Part shown: positions 42,168 to 51,596 of the stretch, in pieces
Layout of the letters: the number at the start of each line of letters is the position of its first letter
How positions within the stretch are numbered: position 1 is the stretch's first letter
Assembly: GCA_036389135.1 (NCBI GenBank)
Contig: DASVQP010000079.1
Location: 1-60,902, forward strand
DNA length: 60,902 bases
Origin: Longimicrobium sp.
Lineage (GTDB): Bacteria > Gemmatimonadota > Gemmatimonadetes > Longimicrobiales > Longimicrobiaceae
Direction: 5' to 3'
Made by a program: the position numbers and the translations under genes
Notes under the pieces: generated by a model
The model's database searches: none
What the model was told of the DNA's origin: nothing
Seen by the model: the letters and a program-made list of their open reading frames with translations, nothing else

Positions 42168-43676
42168 ATGCCCGCGGTGATGGCGGCGAAGCCGGAGGCG
42201 GTGCTCATCCACCCCGCGGACAACGTGGTGGTGGCGACGATGCCGCTCCCCGCCGGCCACGAGGTGGTGGTGGAGGGCGCGGCCGTCGTGCTGCGCGACG
42301 AGGTCCCCGCCGGCCACAAGATCGCCCTGCGCGCGCTGGCCGAGGGGGAGCAGGTGGTGAAGTACGGCTTCCCCATTGGCCTGACGACGGCGGCGGTGCC
42401 GGCGGGCGGGTGGATCCACTCGCACAACCTGCGCACCGGCCTTTCCGGCACGCTGGAGTACCGCTACGACCCCGCGCCCCGCGCCGAGCGCCCCGCCGGC
42501 CCCGTGCCCACCTTCATGGGCTTCCGCCGCGCCAGCGGGCGCGTGGGGACGCGCAACGAGATCTGGATCGTGAACACCGTCGGCTGCGTGAACACCGCGG
42601 CGGAGCGGATCGCGCGCGCCGCCACGGAGCGCTTCGCGGGGCGGGTGGACGGGGTGCACGCCTTCAGCCACCCGTACGGATGCAGCCAGCTGGGCGACGA
42701 CCTGCACAACACGCAGCACGTCCTGGCCGGCCTCATCCGCCATCCCAACGCGGGCGGCGTGCTGGTGCTGGGCCTCGGCTGCGAGAACAACCAGATGGCC
42801 GAGCTCCTCGCGCTCGCGGGCGAGCTGGAGGGCAACCGCATCCGCTTCTTCAACACGCAGGACGTGGTGGACGAGGTGGAGGAGGGGGTGCAGGCCGTGG
42901 AGTCGCTGGTGCGGGCCATCGAGGGCGACCGGCGGGTGGAGTGCCCGGCCAGCGAGCTGATCCTGGGCCACAAGTGCGGCGGCTCGGACGGCTTCAGCGG
43001 GATCTCCGCCAACCCGCTCGTGGGCCGCATCGCGGACCGCGTGACGGCGCTGGGCGGCGGCGTCATCCTCACCGAGGTGCCGGAGATGTTCGGCGCCGAG
43101 CAGGTGCTGATGAACCGCGCCGCCAGCGAGGAAGTCTTCCGCGACGTCGCCGCCATGATCAACGACTTCAAGGAGTACTTCCTCCGCCACAACCAGCCCG
43201 TGTACGAGAATCCCTCGCCGGGCAACAAGGCGGGCGGCCTCACCACGCTGGAGGAGAAGTCGCTCGGCGCTATCCAAAAGGGCGGCCAGGCCACCGTGCA
43301 GCGCGTGCTTCGATACGGCGAGCCCGCGGCCACGGGCGGCCTCTCGCTGCTCGAAGCCCCCGGCAACGACGGCGTCTCCTCCACCGCGATGGTGGCGAGC
43401 GGCGCGACGATCCTGCTCTTCACCACGGGCCGCGGCACCCCGCTCGGCTTCCCGGTGCCGACGATCAAGATCTCGTCCAACAGCGCCATCTTTGAAAAGA
43501 AGCCGCACTGGATCGACTTCAACGCCGGCGCTCTCCTGGACGGCGTGGCGACGCTGGACGGCATCGCGGACGAGCTCCTCGCCACGATCCTTGAAGTCGC
43601 CTCCGGCCGCCAGACGAACAACGAGAAGCACGGCTACCGCGAGATCGCCATCTGGAAAGAGGGAGTCACGCTATGA
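42168..43676 (+). CDS. uxaA: Altronate dehydratase
   Basis: This 502-residue enzyme dehydrates D-altronate to 2-keto-3-deoxygluconate. It has the N-terminal SAF-like domain (1-95) and the large UxaA domain with 'GRVGTRNEIWIVNTVGCVN', 'FSHPYGCSQLGDD', 'LGLGCENNQM', 'LGHKCGGSDGFSGISANP' and 'GLGCEN'-type cysteines that bind an iron-sulfur centre in the family. The ATG follows GGAGGGCGATAGG and starts one base after uxaC. A CACAGAG repeat separates it from uxaB. Confidence 0.95.
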   Translation: MPAVMAAKPEAVLIHPADNVVVATMPLPAGHEVVVEGAAVVLRDEVPAGHKIALRALAEGEQVVKYGFPIGLTTAAVPAGGWIHSHNLRTGLSGTLEYRYDPAPRAERPAGPVPTFMGFRRASGRVGTRNEIWIVNTVGCVNTAAERIARAATERFAGRVDGVHAFSHPYGCSQLGDDLHNTQHVLAGLIRHPNAGGVLVLGLGCENNQMAELLALAGELEGNRIRFFNTQDVVDEVEEGVQAVESLVRAIEGDRRVECPASELILGHKCGGSDGFSGISANPLVGRIADRVTALGGGVILTEVPEMFGAEQVLMNRAASEEVFRDVAAMINDFKEYFLRHNQPVYENPSPGNKAGGLTTLEEKSLGAIQKGGQATVQRVLRYGEPAATGGLSLLEAPGNDGVSSTAMVASGATILLFTTGRGTPLGFPVPTIKISSNSAIFEKKPHWIDFNAGALLDGVATLDGIADELLATILEVASGRQTNNEKHGYREIAIWKEGVTL

Positions 43677-43688
43677 AAAAACAGCGGG

Positions 43689-43775
43689 CCTCACACAGAG
43701 AACACAGAGATAACGACGAGCCGCAGAGAACCCCTTCTTTCGTTCTTTCTGTACCCTCTGTGTCTCTGTGTGAGG
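43689..43775. repeat. CACAGAG-type inverted repeat, copy 9, between uxaA and uxaB
   Basis: The arms CTCACACAGAGAACACAGAG and CCCTCTGTGTCTCTGTGTGA enclose about 40 bases. It lies inside what is otherwise a tight operon; it could be a processing or partial termination site. Confidence 0.8.
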
Positions 43776-43785
43776 CTGTTGATTC

Positions 43786-45300
43786 ATGACCTTCCCCCGC
43801 CTTGGCCGCGCACTCGTGTCGTCGCCCGAGTTCCAGGCGCGCCACGACGTCGCCGTGCCCGCGCCCGAGCTGCTCGACCTCCCGGAAAAGGTGGTCCAGT
43901 TCGGCACCGGCGCCTTCCTGCGCGGCTTCGTGGACGCCTTCCTCGACACCGCCAACCGCGAGGGCCGCTTCGCCGGGCGCGTGGTGATGGTCGGCAGCAC
44001 CGGCAGCGGGCGCGACGAGGTGCTGAGCGCGCAGGACGGCCTCTACACGCTGGCGCTGCAGGGGATCGCGGACGGCGCGCCGCACCGCGAGCACCGCATC
44101 ATCGCCTCCGTGAGCCGTGCGCTCTCCGCGCGGGCGGAGTGGGACGAGGTGCTGGCGTGCGCGCGCGACCCGCAACTGGAGCTCGTCTTCAGCAACACGA
44201 CCGAGGTCGGCATCGTGCTGGACGAGGGCGACGAACCGAACCTGGACCCGCCGCGCTCCTTTCCCGGCAAGCTCGCGCGCTTCCTGTACGAGCGCGCGCA
44301 GGCCTTTGCGTACGATCCCGCGCACGGCGTGGCGGTGATTCCGTGCGAGCTGATCGAGGACAACGGCGACCGCCTGCGCGACATCGTGCTGGAGCTGGCG
44401 GAGCGCTGGGCGTTCAGCCCGGATTTCGCCGCGTGGGTGCGCGAGGCCGTCCCGTTCTGCAACACGCTGGTGGACCGCATCGTCCCCGGCGCGCCTACGG
44501 AGGAGGAGGGCGCCCGCCTGCGCGAGGAGCTGGGCTACGAGGACGGGCTGGTGACCACGAGCGAGGTGTACGCCCTCTTCGCCATCCAGGCCCCCGCCGC
44601 CGCCCGCGCGCGCCTCGGCTGGGCGGAGTCGGACGCGCGCATCGTGCTGGCGGGCGACGTGGCGCCGTACCGCGAGCGCAAGGTGCGGCTCCTCAACGGT
44701 GGGCACACCATCACCGTCCCCGCCGCGCTGCTGGCTGGATGCACGACGGTGCGCGAGGCGGTGGAGCACGAGTCGGTCGGCCGCTTCCTGCGCCGCGCGA
44801 TGTTCGAGGAGATCGTCCCCATCGTCGACGCGCCCGGCGCCGAGCGGTTCGCGCGCGAGGTGCTGGACCGCTTCGCCAACCCCTTCGTCCACCACGCCCT
44901 GTGGGACATCACCCTGCAGGGGACGATGAAGATGAAGGTGCGCGTGGTGCCATCCATCCTCGACTACGCGCAGCGGAACGGGAGCGTGCCGGATTCGCTG
45001 GCGTTCGGCTTCGCGGCGTACCTCCTCTTCATGCGCGGCGACCTGCACGCGGCGCGCGCGGCGCAGGGGCTCCCGGTGCCGCGCGACGACCAGGCGGAGC
45101 GGCTGCGTGCGCTGTGGAGCAAGGCCGGCGGCGCGAACGCGGTGGCGCGCCCCGCCTGCGCGGACGAGACGCTCTGGGGCACCGACCTGACCCAGGTCCC
45201 CGGCTTCGCGGACGCGGTGGCCAGGCACCTGGCGCGCATGGACCGTGAGGGGGTGCCCGCCGCACTGGAAGCACACCTCGCCGGGGCCCGCCCCACGTGA
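43786..45300 (+). CDS. uxaB: Tagaturonate reductase
   Basis: This 504-residue member of the mannitol dehydrogenase family reduces tagaturonate to altronate with NADH. Visible family features are the N-terminal dinucleotide fold 'VVQFGTGAFLRGFVDAF', the catalytic region 'KVRLLNGGHTITVPAALLAG' with Lys and His, and 'DITLQGTMKMKVRVVPSI' near the C-terminus. Length is normal. Fructuronate reductase (UxuB) is the nearest alternative, but the uxaC-uxaA context favours UxaB. Confidence 0.92.
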   Translation: MTFPRLGRALVSSPEFQARHDVAVPAPELLDLPEKVVQFGTGAFLRGFVDAFLDTANREGRFAGRVVMVGSTGSGRDEVLSAQDGLYTLALQGIADGAPHREHRIIASVSRALSARAEWDEVLACARDPQLELVFSNTTEVGIVLDEGDEPNLDPPRSFPGKLARFLYERAQAFAYDPAHGVAVIPCELIEDNGDRLRDIVLELAERWAFSPDFAAWVREAVPFCNTLVDRIVPGAPTEEEGARLREELGYEDGLVTTSEVYALFAIQAPAAARARLGWAESDARIVLAGDVAPYRERKVRLLNGGHTITVPAALLAGCTTVREAVEHESVGRFLRRAMFEEIVPIVDAPGAERFAREVLDRFANPFVHHALWDITLQGTMKMKVRVVPSILDYAQRNGSVPDSLAFGFAAYLLFMRGDLHAARAAQGLPVPRDDQAERLRALWSKAGGANAVARPACADETLWGTDLTQVPGFADAVARHLARMDREGVPAALEAHLAGARPT

Positions 45301-45319
45301 CCCCCAACGGAGCTCACCG

Positions 45320-46006
45320 ATGCAAGTAATGGAAGCGGTCGGCGCGCGCGAAGACCTGGTGGCGCGGCTCTGCGCGTCCGGCGCCGTGGCCGTCATCCGC
45401 ATGCCCAGCGCGGAGGATGCCTTTCGCGCGATCCAGGCGCTGCACCAGGGAGGCGTCTCCTCCATCGAGGTGACGCTCACCACGCCCGATGCCCTGCGCC
45501 TGATCGAACGTACGTCCCGCGAGCTGGGCGACGCGGTGCTGGTGGGCTCCGGCTCCGTGCTGGACGCGGACTCCGCGCGCCGCTCTGTGGAGGCAGGGGC
45601 GCGCTACGTGGTGAGCCCCGTCTTCAAGGAAGAGGTCGTGGCCGAGGCGCACCGGCTGGGCGTACCCGCCATCCCCGGCGCCTTCACCCCCACCGAGATC
45701 CTGCGCGCCCACGAAGCCGGCGCGGACCTGGTGAAGCTCTTTCCGGCGGATACGCTGGGGCCGGCGTTCCTCAAGGGCGTACTGGGGCCGATGCCCTTTC
45801 TGCGCATCATCCCCACCGGCGGGGTGACGCCGTACAACGTGGGCGACTGGCTGCATGCCGGCGCCGTGGCCGTGGGGCTGGGGAACGCGCTCGCCGACCC
45901 GCGCCTGGCCGCCGCCGGCGACTTCGCGGCGCTCACCGACCGCGCGCGCACCGTCTCGCGCGGCGTGGCGATGGCGCGCGCCAGCCTGGCCGGAGCCCCG
46001 CGATGA
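45320..46006 (+). CDS. eda: 2-keto-3-deoxy-6-phosphogluconate aldolase
   Basis: This 228-residue class I aldolase splits KDPG into pyruvate and glyceraldehyde-3-phosphate. The catalytic Glu50 is in 'SSIEVTLTTP' and the Schiff-base Lys139 in 'GADLVKLFPAD'. The phosphate loop is 'IPTGGVTPYNVGDWL'. I start at 45320 (MQVMEAVG), preceded by AACGGAGCTCACCG. Its TGA overlaps the kdgK ATG by four bases. Confidence 0.95.
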   Translation: MQVMEAVGAREDLVARLCASGAVAVIRMPSAEDAFRAIQALHQGGVSSIEVTLTTPDALRLIERTSRELGDAVLVGSGSVLDADSARRSVEAGARYVVSPVFKEEVVAEAHRLGVPAIPGAFTPTEILRAHEAGADLVKLFPADTLGPAFLKGVLGPMPFLRIIPTGGVTPYNVGDWLHAGAVAVGLGNALADPRLAAAGDFAALTDRARTVSRGVAMARASLAGAPR

Positions 46007-46992
46007 AGCGCGTCGTCTGCTTCGGCGAGCTCATGCTGCGCCTCTCGCCCCCGGGCGACGAGCGCCTCTTCCAGTCGCCCGCGCTGCGCACCTTCTTCGG
46101 CGGCAGCGAGGCGAACGTGGCGGTGAGCCTGGCGCACCTCGGCGTGCGCAGCGACTACGTCACGCGCCTCCCCTCCAACGCCGTCGGCGACGCCGCGCTT
46201 GGCGCCCTGCGCGCGGAAGGGGTGGGCGTGCGCGGCGTGGTGCGCGGCGGCGAGCGGCTGGGGATCTACTTCGTGGAATCGGGCGCCGACCTGCGCCCCA
46301 TGCGCGTCGTCTACGACCGCGCGGGCTCCGCGTTCAGCGCTCTGGATCCGTCCGAGATCGACTGGGAGAGCCTGCTGCACGGCGCGGCCTGGCTGCACCT
46401 TTCGGGAATCACCCCCGCGCTGGGCGAGGGTCCCGCGCGGGCCGCCGCGCAGGCCGCGGAAGCCGCGCGCTCGCTGGGCGTGCGCGTGAGCGTGGACCTC
46501 AACTACCGCCCCGCGCTGTGGAAGGGCCGCGACCCCATCCCCGTGATGCGCCCGCTGGTCGCCGGCGCCAGCGTGCTGGTGGGGAACCCCGGCGCGGCGG
46601 CCGCCATGCTCGGCGTCGGCGCGGGCGCCGAGGCGTCCGAGAGCATCCGCCAGAGCGCGGAGCGGATCGCGGAGGAGCTGGGGATCGCCACGGTGGCGCT
46701 CACCCGGCGCGAAGTCATCTCCGCCAGCGAGCACGGCTGGAGCACCCTGCTCTACGACCGGCGCACGGCGGAGCTCCACACCAGCCGCCGCTACCAGGTG
46801 CGCGTGGTGGACCGCGTGGGCGGCGGCGACAGCTTCGCGGCCGCGCTCATTTTCGCCCTGCTGCAAGGGCGCGAGTGCAAGGACGCGATGGAGTTCGCCA
46901 CCGCCGCCAGCGCGCTCAAGCTCACCATCCCCGGCGACTTCAACCGCGTCTCGGCGGATGAGGTCGAGCGCGTACTGCACTCCACTCATTGA
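46003..46992 (+). CDS. kdgK: 2-keto-3-deoxygluconate kinase
   Basis: This 329-residue PfkB-family kinase phosphorylates KDG to KDPG. It has 'FFGGSEANVAVSLAHLGVRS' near the N-terminus, the sugar-binding region 'YFVESGADLRPMRVVYDRAG' and the PfkB signature 'DRVGGGDSFAAALIFALLQG' with the catalytic Asp. It is translationally coupled to eda through the ATGA overlap. Both branches of the pathway, KduID and UxaCBA, join here. Confidence 0.93.
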   Translation: MKRVVCFGELMLRLSPPGDERLFQSPALRTFFGGSEANVAVSLAHLGVRSDYVTRLPSNAVGDAALGALRAEGVGVRGVVRGGERLGIYFVESGADLRPMRVVYDRAGSAFSALDPSEIDWESLLHGAAWLHLSGITPALGEGPARAAAQAAEAARSLGVRVSVDLNYRPALWKGRDPIPVMRPLVAGASVLVGNPGAAAAMLGVGAGAEASESIRQSAERIAEELGIATVALTRREVISASEHGWSTLLYDRRTAELHTSRRYQVRVVDRVGGGDSFAAALIFALLQGRECKDAMEFATAASALKLTIPGDFNRVSADEVERVLHSTH

Positions 46993-46999
46993 GATCCTC

Positions 47000-48331
47000 A
47001 TGAGCTCCGCCACCTCCCCCAACGCCCCGCTCACGCCGGATTCCAACGCCGTCCCCGTCGCGGACGTGCCGCCCCCCCCGGGCTTCGGCTACCGCTGGAC
47101 GATCTGCGCGCTGCTCTTCGCGGCGACCACGATCAACTACATCGACCGGCAGGTGCTGGGTCTGCTGGCGCCCATGCTGCAGACGGAGATCGGGTGGACC
47201 GAGTCGCAGTACGGCGACATCGTCTCCTGGTTCAGCTTCGCCTACGCCCTGGGCTTCCTGGGGATGGGGCGGCTGCTGGACAGGATCGGCGTGCGCAAGG
47301 GCTTCGCCTTCGCCATCGTGGCGTGGAGCCTGGCGGCGATGGCCCACGCATTCGCCCGCACCGCCGGGGGCTTCGCGCTGGCGCGGGGCGCGCTGGGGCT
47401 GGGCGAGTCGGGGAACTTTCCAGGGGCCATCAAGGCCACGGCCGAGTGGTTCCCCAAAAAGGAGCGCGCCTTCGCCACCGGCATCTTCAACGCCGGCAGC
47501 AACGTGGGCGCCATCGTGGGGCCCTTCCTGGTGCCCTGGATCGCGCTCAACTGGGGGTGGCGCTGGGCGTTCATCGCCACGGGCGCGCTGGGCTTCGTCT
47601 GGCTCCTCTTCTGGCTCCCCATCTACCGCGAGCCGGAGCACCACCCGCGCGTGTCGGCGGCCGAGCTGGCGTACATCCGCAGCGACCCGGTGGAGCCCAC
47701 CACGCACGTGCGCTGGCTGAGCCTGCTGGGGCACCGCCAGGCGTGGGCCTTCATCCTGGGGAAGTTCCTCACCGACCCCATCTGGTGGTTCTATCTGTAC
47801 TGGCTCCCCAAGTTCCTGGACGCCAACTGGGGGGTGAAGCTGGCGGGCGTGGCGCTTCCGCTGATGGCCATCTACCTGGTGGCGGACGTGGGCTCGGTGG
47901 GCGGCGGGTGGGTTTCCAGCGCGCTGATCAAGCGCGGCTGGACGGTGAACAAGGGGCGCAAGGTGGCGCTGCTGATCCCCGCGATCCTCATCGTCCCCAC
48001 GATGTTCGCGCCGCACGCCCCCACCCTGTGGACGGCCATCGCCATCGTGAGCGTGGCGGCGGCGTCGCACCAGTGGTGGTCGGCCAACCTGTTCACGACG
48101 GCCAGCGACATGTTCCCGCGGCGCGCCGTGGCCAGCGTGGTGGGGCTGGGCGGCTTCGCGGGCGCGATGGGCGGCGTGCTCTTTCAGCGCGCCACCGGCC
48201 GCATCCTGGAGTCGACGGGAAACAACTACTCCATCATCTTCATGATCTGCGGCCTGGCGTACGTCACCGCCTGGGTCGTCATCCACCTCCTCGCGCCGCG
48301 CCTGGAGCCGGCGGTGATGGAAGGGGAATAA
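47000..48331 (+). CDS. exuT: MFS hexuronate transporter (ExuT-like)
   Basis: This 443-residue major facilitator protein has about 12 membrane helices. It has the signature of anion:cation symporters of the ExuT group: 'INYIDRQVLGLLAPMLQTEI', 'YALGFLGMGRLLDRIGVRKG', 'LGLGESGNFPGAIKATAEWF' and 'GWRWAFIATGALGFVWLLFW'. It would bring galacturonate or related monouronates across the inner membrane. I start at 47000 (MSSATSP). It starts seven bases after kdgK, so it is in the same operon. Confidence 0.88.
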   Translation: MSSATSPNAPLTPDSNAVPVADVPPPPGFGYRWTICALLFAATTINYIDRQVLGLLAPMLQTEIGWTESQYGDIVSWFSFAYALGFLGMGRLLDRIGVRKGFAFAIVAWSLAAMAHAFARTAGGFALARGALGLGESGNFPGAIKATAEWFPKKERAFATGIFNAGSNVGAIVGPFLVPWIALNWGWRWAFIATGALGFVWLLFWLPIYREPEHHPRVSAAELAYIRSDPVEPTTHVRWLSLLGHRQAWAFILGKFLTDPIWWFYLYWLPKFLDANWGVKLAGVALPLMAIYLVADVGSVGGGWVSSALIKRGWTVNKGRKVALLIPAILIVPTMFAPHAPTLWTAIAIVSVAAASHQWWSANLFTTASDMFPRRAVASVVGLGGFAGAMGGVLFQRATGRILESTGNNYSIIFMICGLAYVTAWVVIHLLAPRLEPAVMEGE

Positions 48332-48344
48332 GGCCGGGGGCTGG

Positions 48345-48540
48345 TCGCCGGGGGCGCATACGCCGGGGGCGCATACGCCGGGGGCTGAAGCCCCCGGCTG
48401 GAACCACGGGAAGACCGCTGAAGCGGTCTCGGGGCCGGGGCATTGAATTCCGCCCCCTCTCTCGATAACGGAGGGCGGAGCCCTCTCCTGTTATCGGGAG
48501 AGGGGGCAGCGAGGAACGAGCGGGGGTGAGGGCCATTTGA
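48345..48540. repeat. Composite REP-like array after the transporter
   Basis: The array has GGGGGCGCATACGCC twice, CGGGGGCTGAAGCCCCCGG with GACCGCTGAAGCGGTC (to about 48430), then CCCCCTCTCTCGATAACGGA / CTCCTGTTATCGGGAGAGGG. It ends with GGCAGCGAGGAACGAGCGGG. The last unit recurs at 52022-52100. Confidence 0.75.
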
Positions 48541-48560
48541 CCACAGAACGAGCAAAAGCA

Positions 48561-49328
48561 ATGAAACGCATCCTCCTCCTCGTGCTTCCGCTCCTGGCCG
48601 CGTTCGCTTCGTGGGCGCCGCCGGTGACGGTGTACCTGGCCGGCGACTCGACGATGGCGCAGAAGCTCGTCACCCGGCGCCCGGAGACGGGGTGGGGCGA
48701 GGCGTTCCAGCAGTACTTCGACGTCGATCAGGTCCGCATCGAGAACCACGCGCGGAACGGACGCAGCACGCGCACCTTCATCGAGGAAGGGCGCTGGCAG
48801 GCCGTGGTCGACAGGCTGCGGCCGGGCGACTACGTCTTCATCCAGTTCGGCCACAATGACGCCTCGGTGGAAAAGGTGGACCGCTACACGCCCCCCGCGG
48901 ACTACCGGCGCAACCTGGCCCGCTTCGTGGCCGAGACGCGCGCAAAGGGAGCGAATCCCGTCCTTCTCACGCCGGTGCGCCGCCGCAAGTTCGACTCGGC
49001 GGGGACGCTGGTGGACACGCACGGCGAATATCCCGACCTGGTGCGGGCCGTGGCCGCCGAGCAGCGCGTGCCGCTCCTGGACATGCACCGGCTGAGCGCC
49101 GGGGCCCTCACCCGCCACGGCGCCGAGGGGTCGCGCCGGCTCTTCCTGCAGCTCAGGGCGGGGGAGAACGCCAACTACCCGCAGGGGCTCGAGGACAACA
49201 CCCACTTCTCGCCGCAGGGCGCGGAGGTGATGGCCGCGCTCGCCGCGGAAGGTCTCCGGGAGCTCGGCATCGGGCTCTCCGGCTTCGTCCGCACACCGGG
49301 CGCACCCGCGCCCGCACCCACACGGTAA
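48561..49328 (+). CDS. CE12 rhamnogalacturonan/pectin acetylesterase (SGNH fold)
   Basis: This 255-residue SGNH-hydrolase has a signal peptide ('LLLVLPLLAAFASWAP'). The nucleophile Ser30 is in 'AGDSTMA', the Asn block is 'NHARNGRST', 'FIQFGHNDAS' carries the oxyanion Asn, and the C-terminal Asp-His pair is in 'LEDNTHFSPQGAE'. CE12 enzymes remove acetyl groups from rhamnogalacturonan or pectin. It starts the extracellular part of the plus arm and is followed seven bases later by the PL10-CE8 fusion. Confidence 0.9.
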   Translation: MKRILLLVLPLLAAFASWAPPVTVYLAGDSTMAQKLVTRRPETGWGEAFQQYFDVDQVRIENHARNGRSTRTFIEEGRWQAVVDRLRPGDYVFIQFGHNDASVEKVDRYTPPADYRRNLARFVAETRAKGANPVLLTPVRRRKFDSAGTLVDTHGEYPDLVRAVAAEQRVPLLDMHRLSAGALTRHGAEGSRRLFLQLRAGENANYPQGLEDNTHFSPQGAEVMAALAAEGLRELGIGLSGFVRTPGAPAPAPTR

Positions 49329-49335
49329 GGCGGAC

Positions 49336-51585
49336 ATGCGACGCACAACGATCATCCTCTGGGCCGCCCTCTGCGGCGCCGCCCCCCTCGCCGCGCAGCA
49401 GGCCGCGCGCGAGGAGGCACTCCTGGCCCCCGCCCGCATCGCCGCGCTCCCCGCGGCGGAGCGGAGCGCGTGGGAGCGCTACCTCGCCACTTCGCGCCAG
49501 CTCGGGGAAGCCGACCGCGCGGTGATGGCCGCCGAGCTGCGCCAGGCGGGGCTGGAGAAGGCCACGCCCGCCCCGCACGGCGATGGCTTCAACGTGGAGC
49601 CGCGCATGACCGGCGCCTGGTGGGCCTCTCCGGAGGCGCGCCAGATCGCGGAGTCCATCGTCTCCTTCCAGACCCCCGCGGGCGGATGGTCGAAGCGGAT
49701 GGAGTTCACCCGCACGCGCCGCCCGGGCGAGAGCTGGGCGAGCGAGGGGAACTGGAGCTGGGTGGGGACCTTTGACAACAACTCCACCACCGCGCAGCTC
49801 CGCTTCCTGGCGAACACCGCCGCCGCGACGGGAGAGGCGCGCTACCGCGAGTCATTTCGCAGGGGATTGGAGTACCTGTACCGCGCCCAGTTCCCCAACG
49901 GGTGCTGGCCGCAGGTGTACCCGCTCGTCGGCGGCTACCACGACGCGGCGACGTACAACGACGACGCCATCGCCAACATCCTGCGCGTGCTGAACGACGT
50001 GGCGAACGGCGAGATGGGCGGCCTGCCAGAGCCCGAGCGGCGCCGCGCGGCGGAGAGCGTGCGGCGCGGCGTGGAGTGCATCCTCGCCAGCCAGGTGATC
50101 GTCGATGGACGGCGCACCGTGTGGGGCCAGCAGCACGATCCGCTCACCCTGAAGCCCGCAAAGGCGCGCGCGTACGAGCACATATCGCTCGCCGGCCGCG
50201 AGAGCGCTGGAATCGTGAACCTCCTCCTGGAGGTCAAGAACCCGGATGCGCGCGTGGTCGCCGCCATCCGCGGCGCCGTGCAGTGGTTCCGCGACGCAAC
50301 AATCTGGGGCTACGAGTACACCCCGCGTGGCGGCCTCACCGCGAAGCCGGGCGCGGGCCCGCTGTGGGCGCGCTTCTACGAAATCGGCACCAACCGGCCG
50401 ATGTTCAGCAACCGCGACGGTGTGGTGCGCTACCGCTTCGACGAGCTGGAGGCGGAGCGCGCCCGCGGCTACGCCTGGTACACGGACGAGCCCGCCACCA
50501 CGCTGCGCCGCTACGAGCGTTGGGCGCGCACCAACGGCATACAGGCGGCGCGCCCCGCCACGGCCGCCCCCTCCGCCGTCGTGGACGCAGCCTACCGCGG
50601 CCGCGATGGCGCCACCCGCAACGGCGCGCGCATCTACCGCACCATCGGCGCTGCGCTGGCGGCGGCCCCGGCGACGGGCACCGCGCCGTACGTCATCTCC
50701 ATCCGCAACGGCCGCTACCGCGAGAAGCTCACGGTGGACCGCCCCAACGTCCACTTCATCGGCCAGAGCCGAACGGGCACAGTGCTGACCTTCGACGCGG
50801 CGGCGGGGCAGCGCAGCCCTGGCGGGTGGACGTACGGCACGCGCGGCAGCTTCACCCTGCGAATCGCCGCGCCGGACTTCCGGCTGGAGCGCATGACGGT
50901 GGAGAACGCCTTCGACTACATGGCGAACAACGCCAAGGCGGACGCGGACAGCACCAAGCTGCAGGGCTCGCAGGGCGTGGCGATCATGCTGGACGAGGGG
51001 AACGACCGCGCCGTCTTTCGCGACTGCGTGATCAGCGGGCACCAGGACACGCTCTTTCCCAACGCGGGCCGCAGCCACTTCCGCGGCTGCACGATCTCGG
51101 GCAGCGTGGACTTCATCTTCGGCGCGGGGGTGGCGGTCTTTGAGGACTCGGACATCGTGTCGCGTGACCGGGGAAGCCCCACGAACAACGGCTACATCAC
51201 GGCCCCGAGCACCCTGATCTCGCAGCCGCACGGCTTCGTCTTCATCCGCAGCCGCCTTAAGAAGGAGCGCCCCTCGATGGCGCCCGCATCGGTCGCGCTC
51301 GGACGCCCCTGGCACCCCTCGGGCAACCCGAACGCCATCGGCAGCGCCGTCTTCATCGACACCTGGATGGACGACCACGTCACCGCGCGCGGCTGGGACA
51401 CGATGAACAGCACGGACGCCGCTGGCAATCGCGTAGTGAACCGCCCGGAGGACGCACGTTTTCGCGAGTACGGCAGCACGGGCCCAGGTGCCGCCCCGCA
51501 CCCCTCCCGCCCCCGCCTGTCGGACGCGGAGCGCGCCGCCCTCACCCCGTCCGCCATTCTCGGCGGCTGGGTCCCGGCGCCGTAG
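49336..51585 (+). CDS. Pectate lyase (PL10) fused to pectin methylesterase (CE8)
   Basis: This 749-residue exported enzyme has a signal peptide of about 20 residues ('LWAALCGAAPLAAQQ'). Residues about 85-395 are a PL10 lyase ('TPAGGWSKRMEF', 'GTFDNNSTTAQLRFLA', 'AQFPNGCWPQVYPLVGGYHD', 'ATYNDDAI', 'ARFYEIGTNRPMFSNRDG'). Residues about 412-740 are a CE8 methylesterase with 'NGRYREKL', 'QGSQGVAI', 'GHQDTLF' (Asp571), 'VDFIFGAG' (Asp592) and 'LGRPWHP' (Arg657). A short Ala/Pro linker joins them. The single chain would strip methyl esters and cut the exposed galacturonan in one place. Confidence 0.92.
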   Translation: MRRTTIILWAALCGAAPLAAQQAAREEALLAPARIAALPAAERSAWERYLATSRQLGEADRAVMAAELRQAGLEKATPAPHGDGFNVEPRMTGAWWASPEARQIAESIVSFQTPAGGWSKRMEFTRTRRPGESWASEGNWSWVGTFDNNSTTAQLRFLANTAAATGEARYRESFRRGLEYLYRAQFPNGCWPQVYPLVGGYHDAATYNDDAIANILRVLNDVANGEMGGLPEPERRRAAESVRRGVECILASQVIVDGRRTVWGQQHDPLTLKPAKARAYEHISLAGRESAGIVNLLLEVKNPDARVVAAIRGAVQWFRDATIWGYEYTPRGGLTAKPGAGPLWARFYEIGTNRPMFSNRDGVVRYRFDELEAERARGYAWYTDEPATTLRRYERWARTNGIQAARPATAAPSAVVDAAYRGRDGATRNGARIYRTIGAALAAAPATGTAPYVISIRNGRYREKLTVDRPNVHFIGQSRTGTVLTFDAAAGQRSPGGWTYGTRGSFTLRIAAPDFRLERMTVENAFDYMANNAKADADSTKLQGSQGVAIMLDEGNDRAVFRDCVISGHQDTLFPNAGRSHFRGCTISGSVDFIFGAGVAVFEDSDIVSRDRGSPTNNGYITAPSTLISQPHGFVFIRSRLKKERPSMAPASVALGRPWHPSGNPNAIGSAVFIDTWMDDHVTARGWDTMNSTDAAGNRVVNRPEDARFREYGSTGPGAAPHPSRPRLSDAERAALTPSAILGGWVPAP

Positions 51586-51596
51586 ATCGGCTGGGG

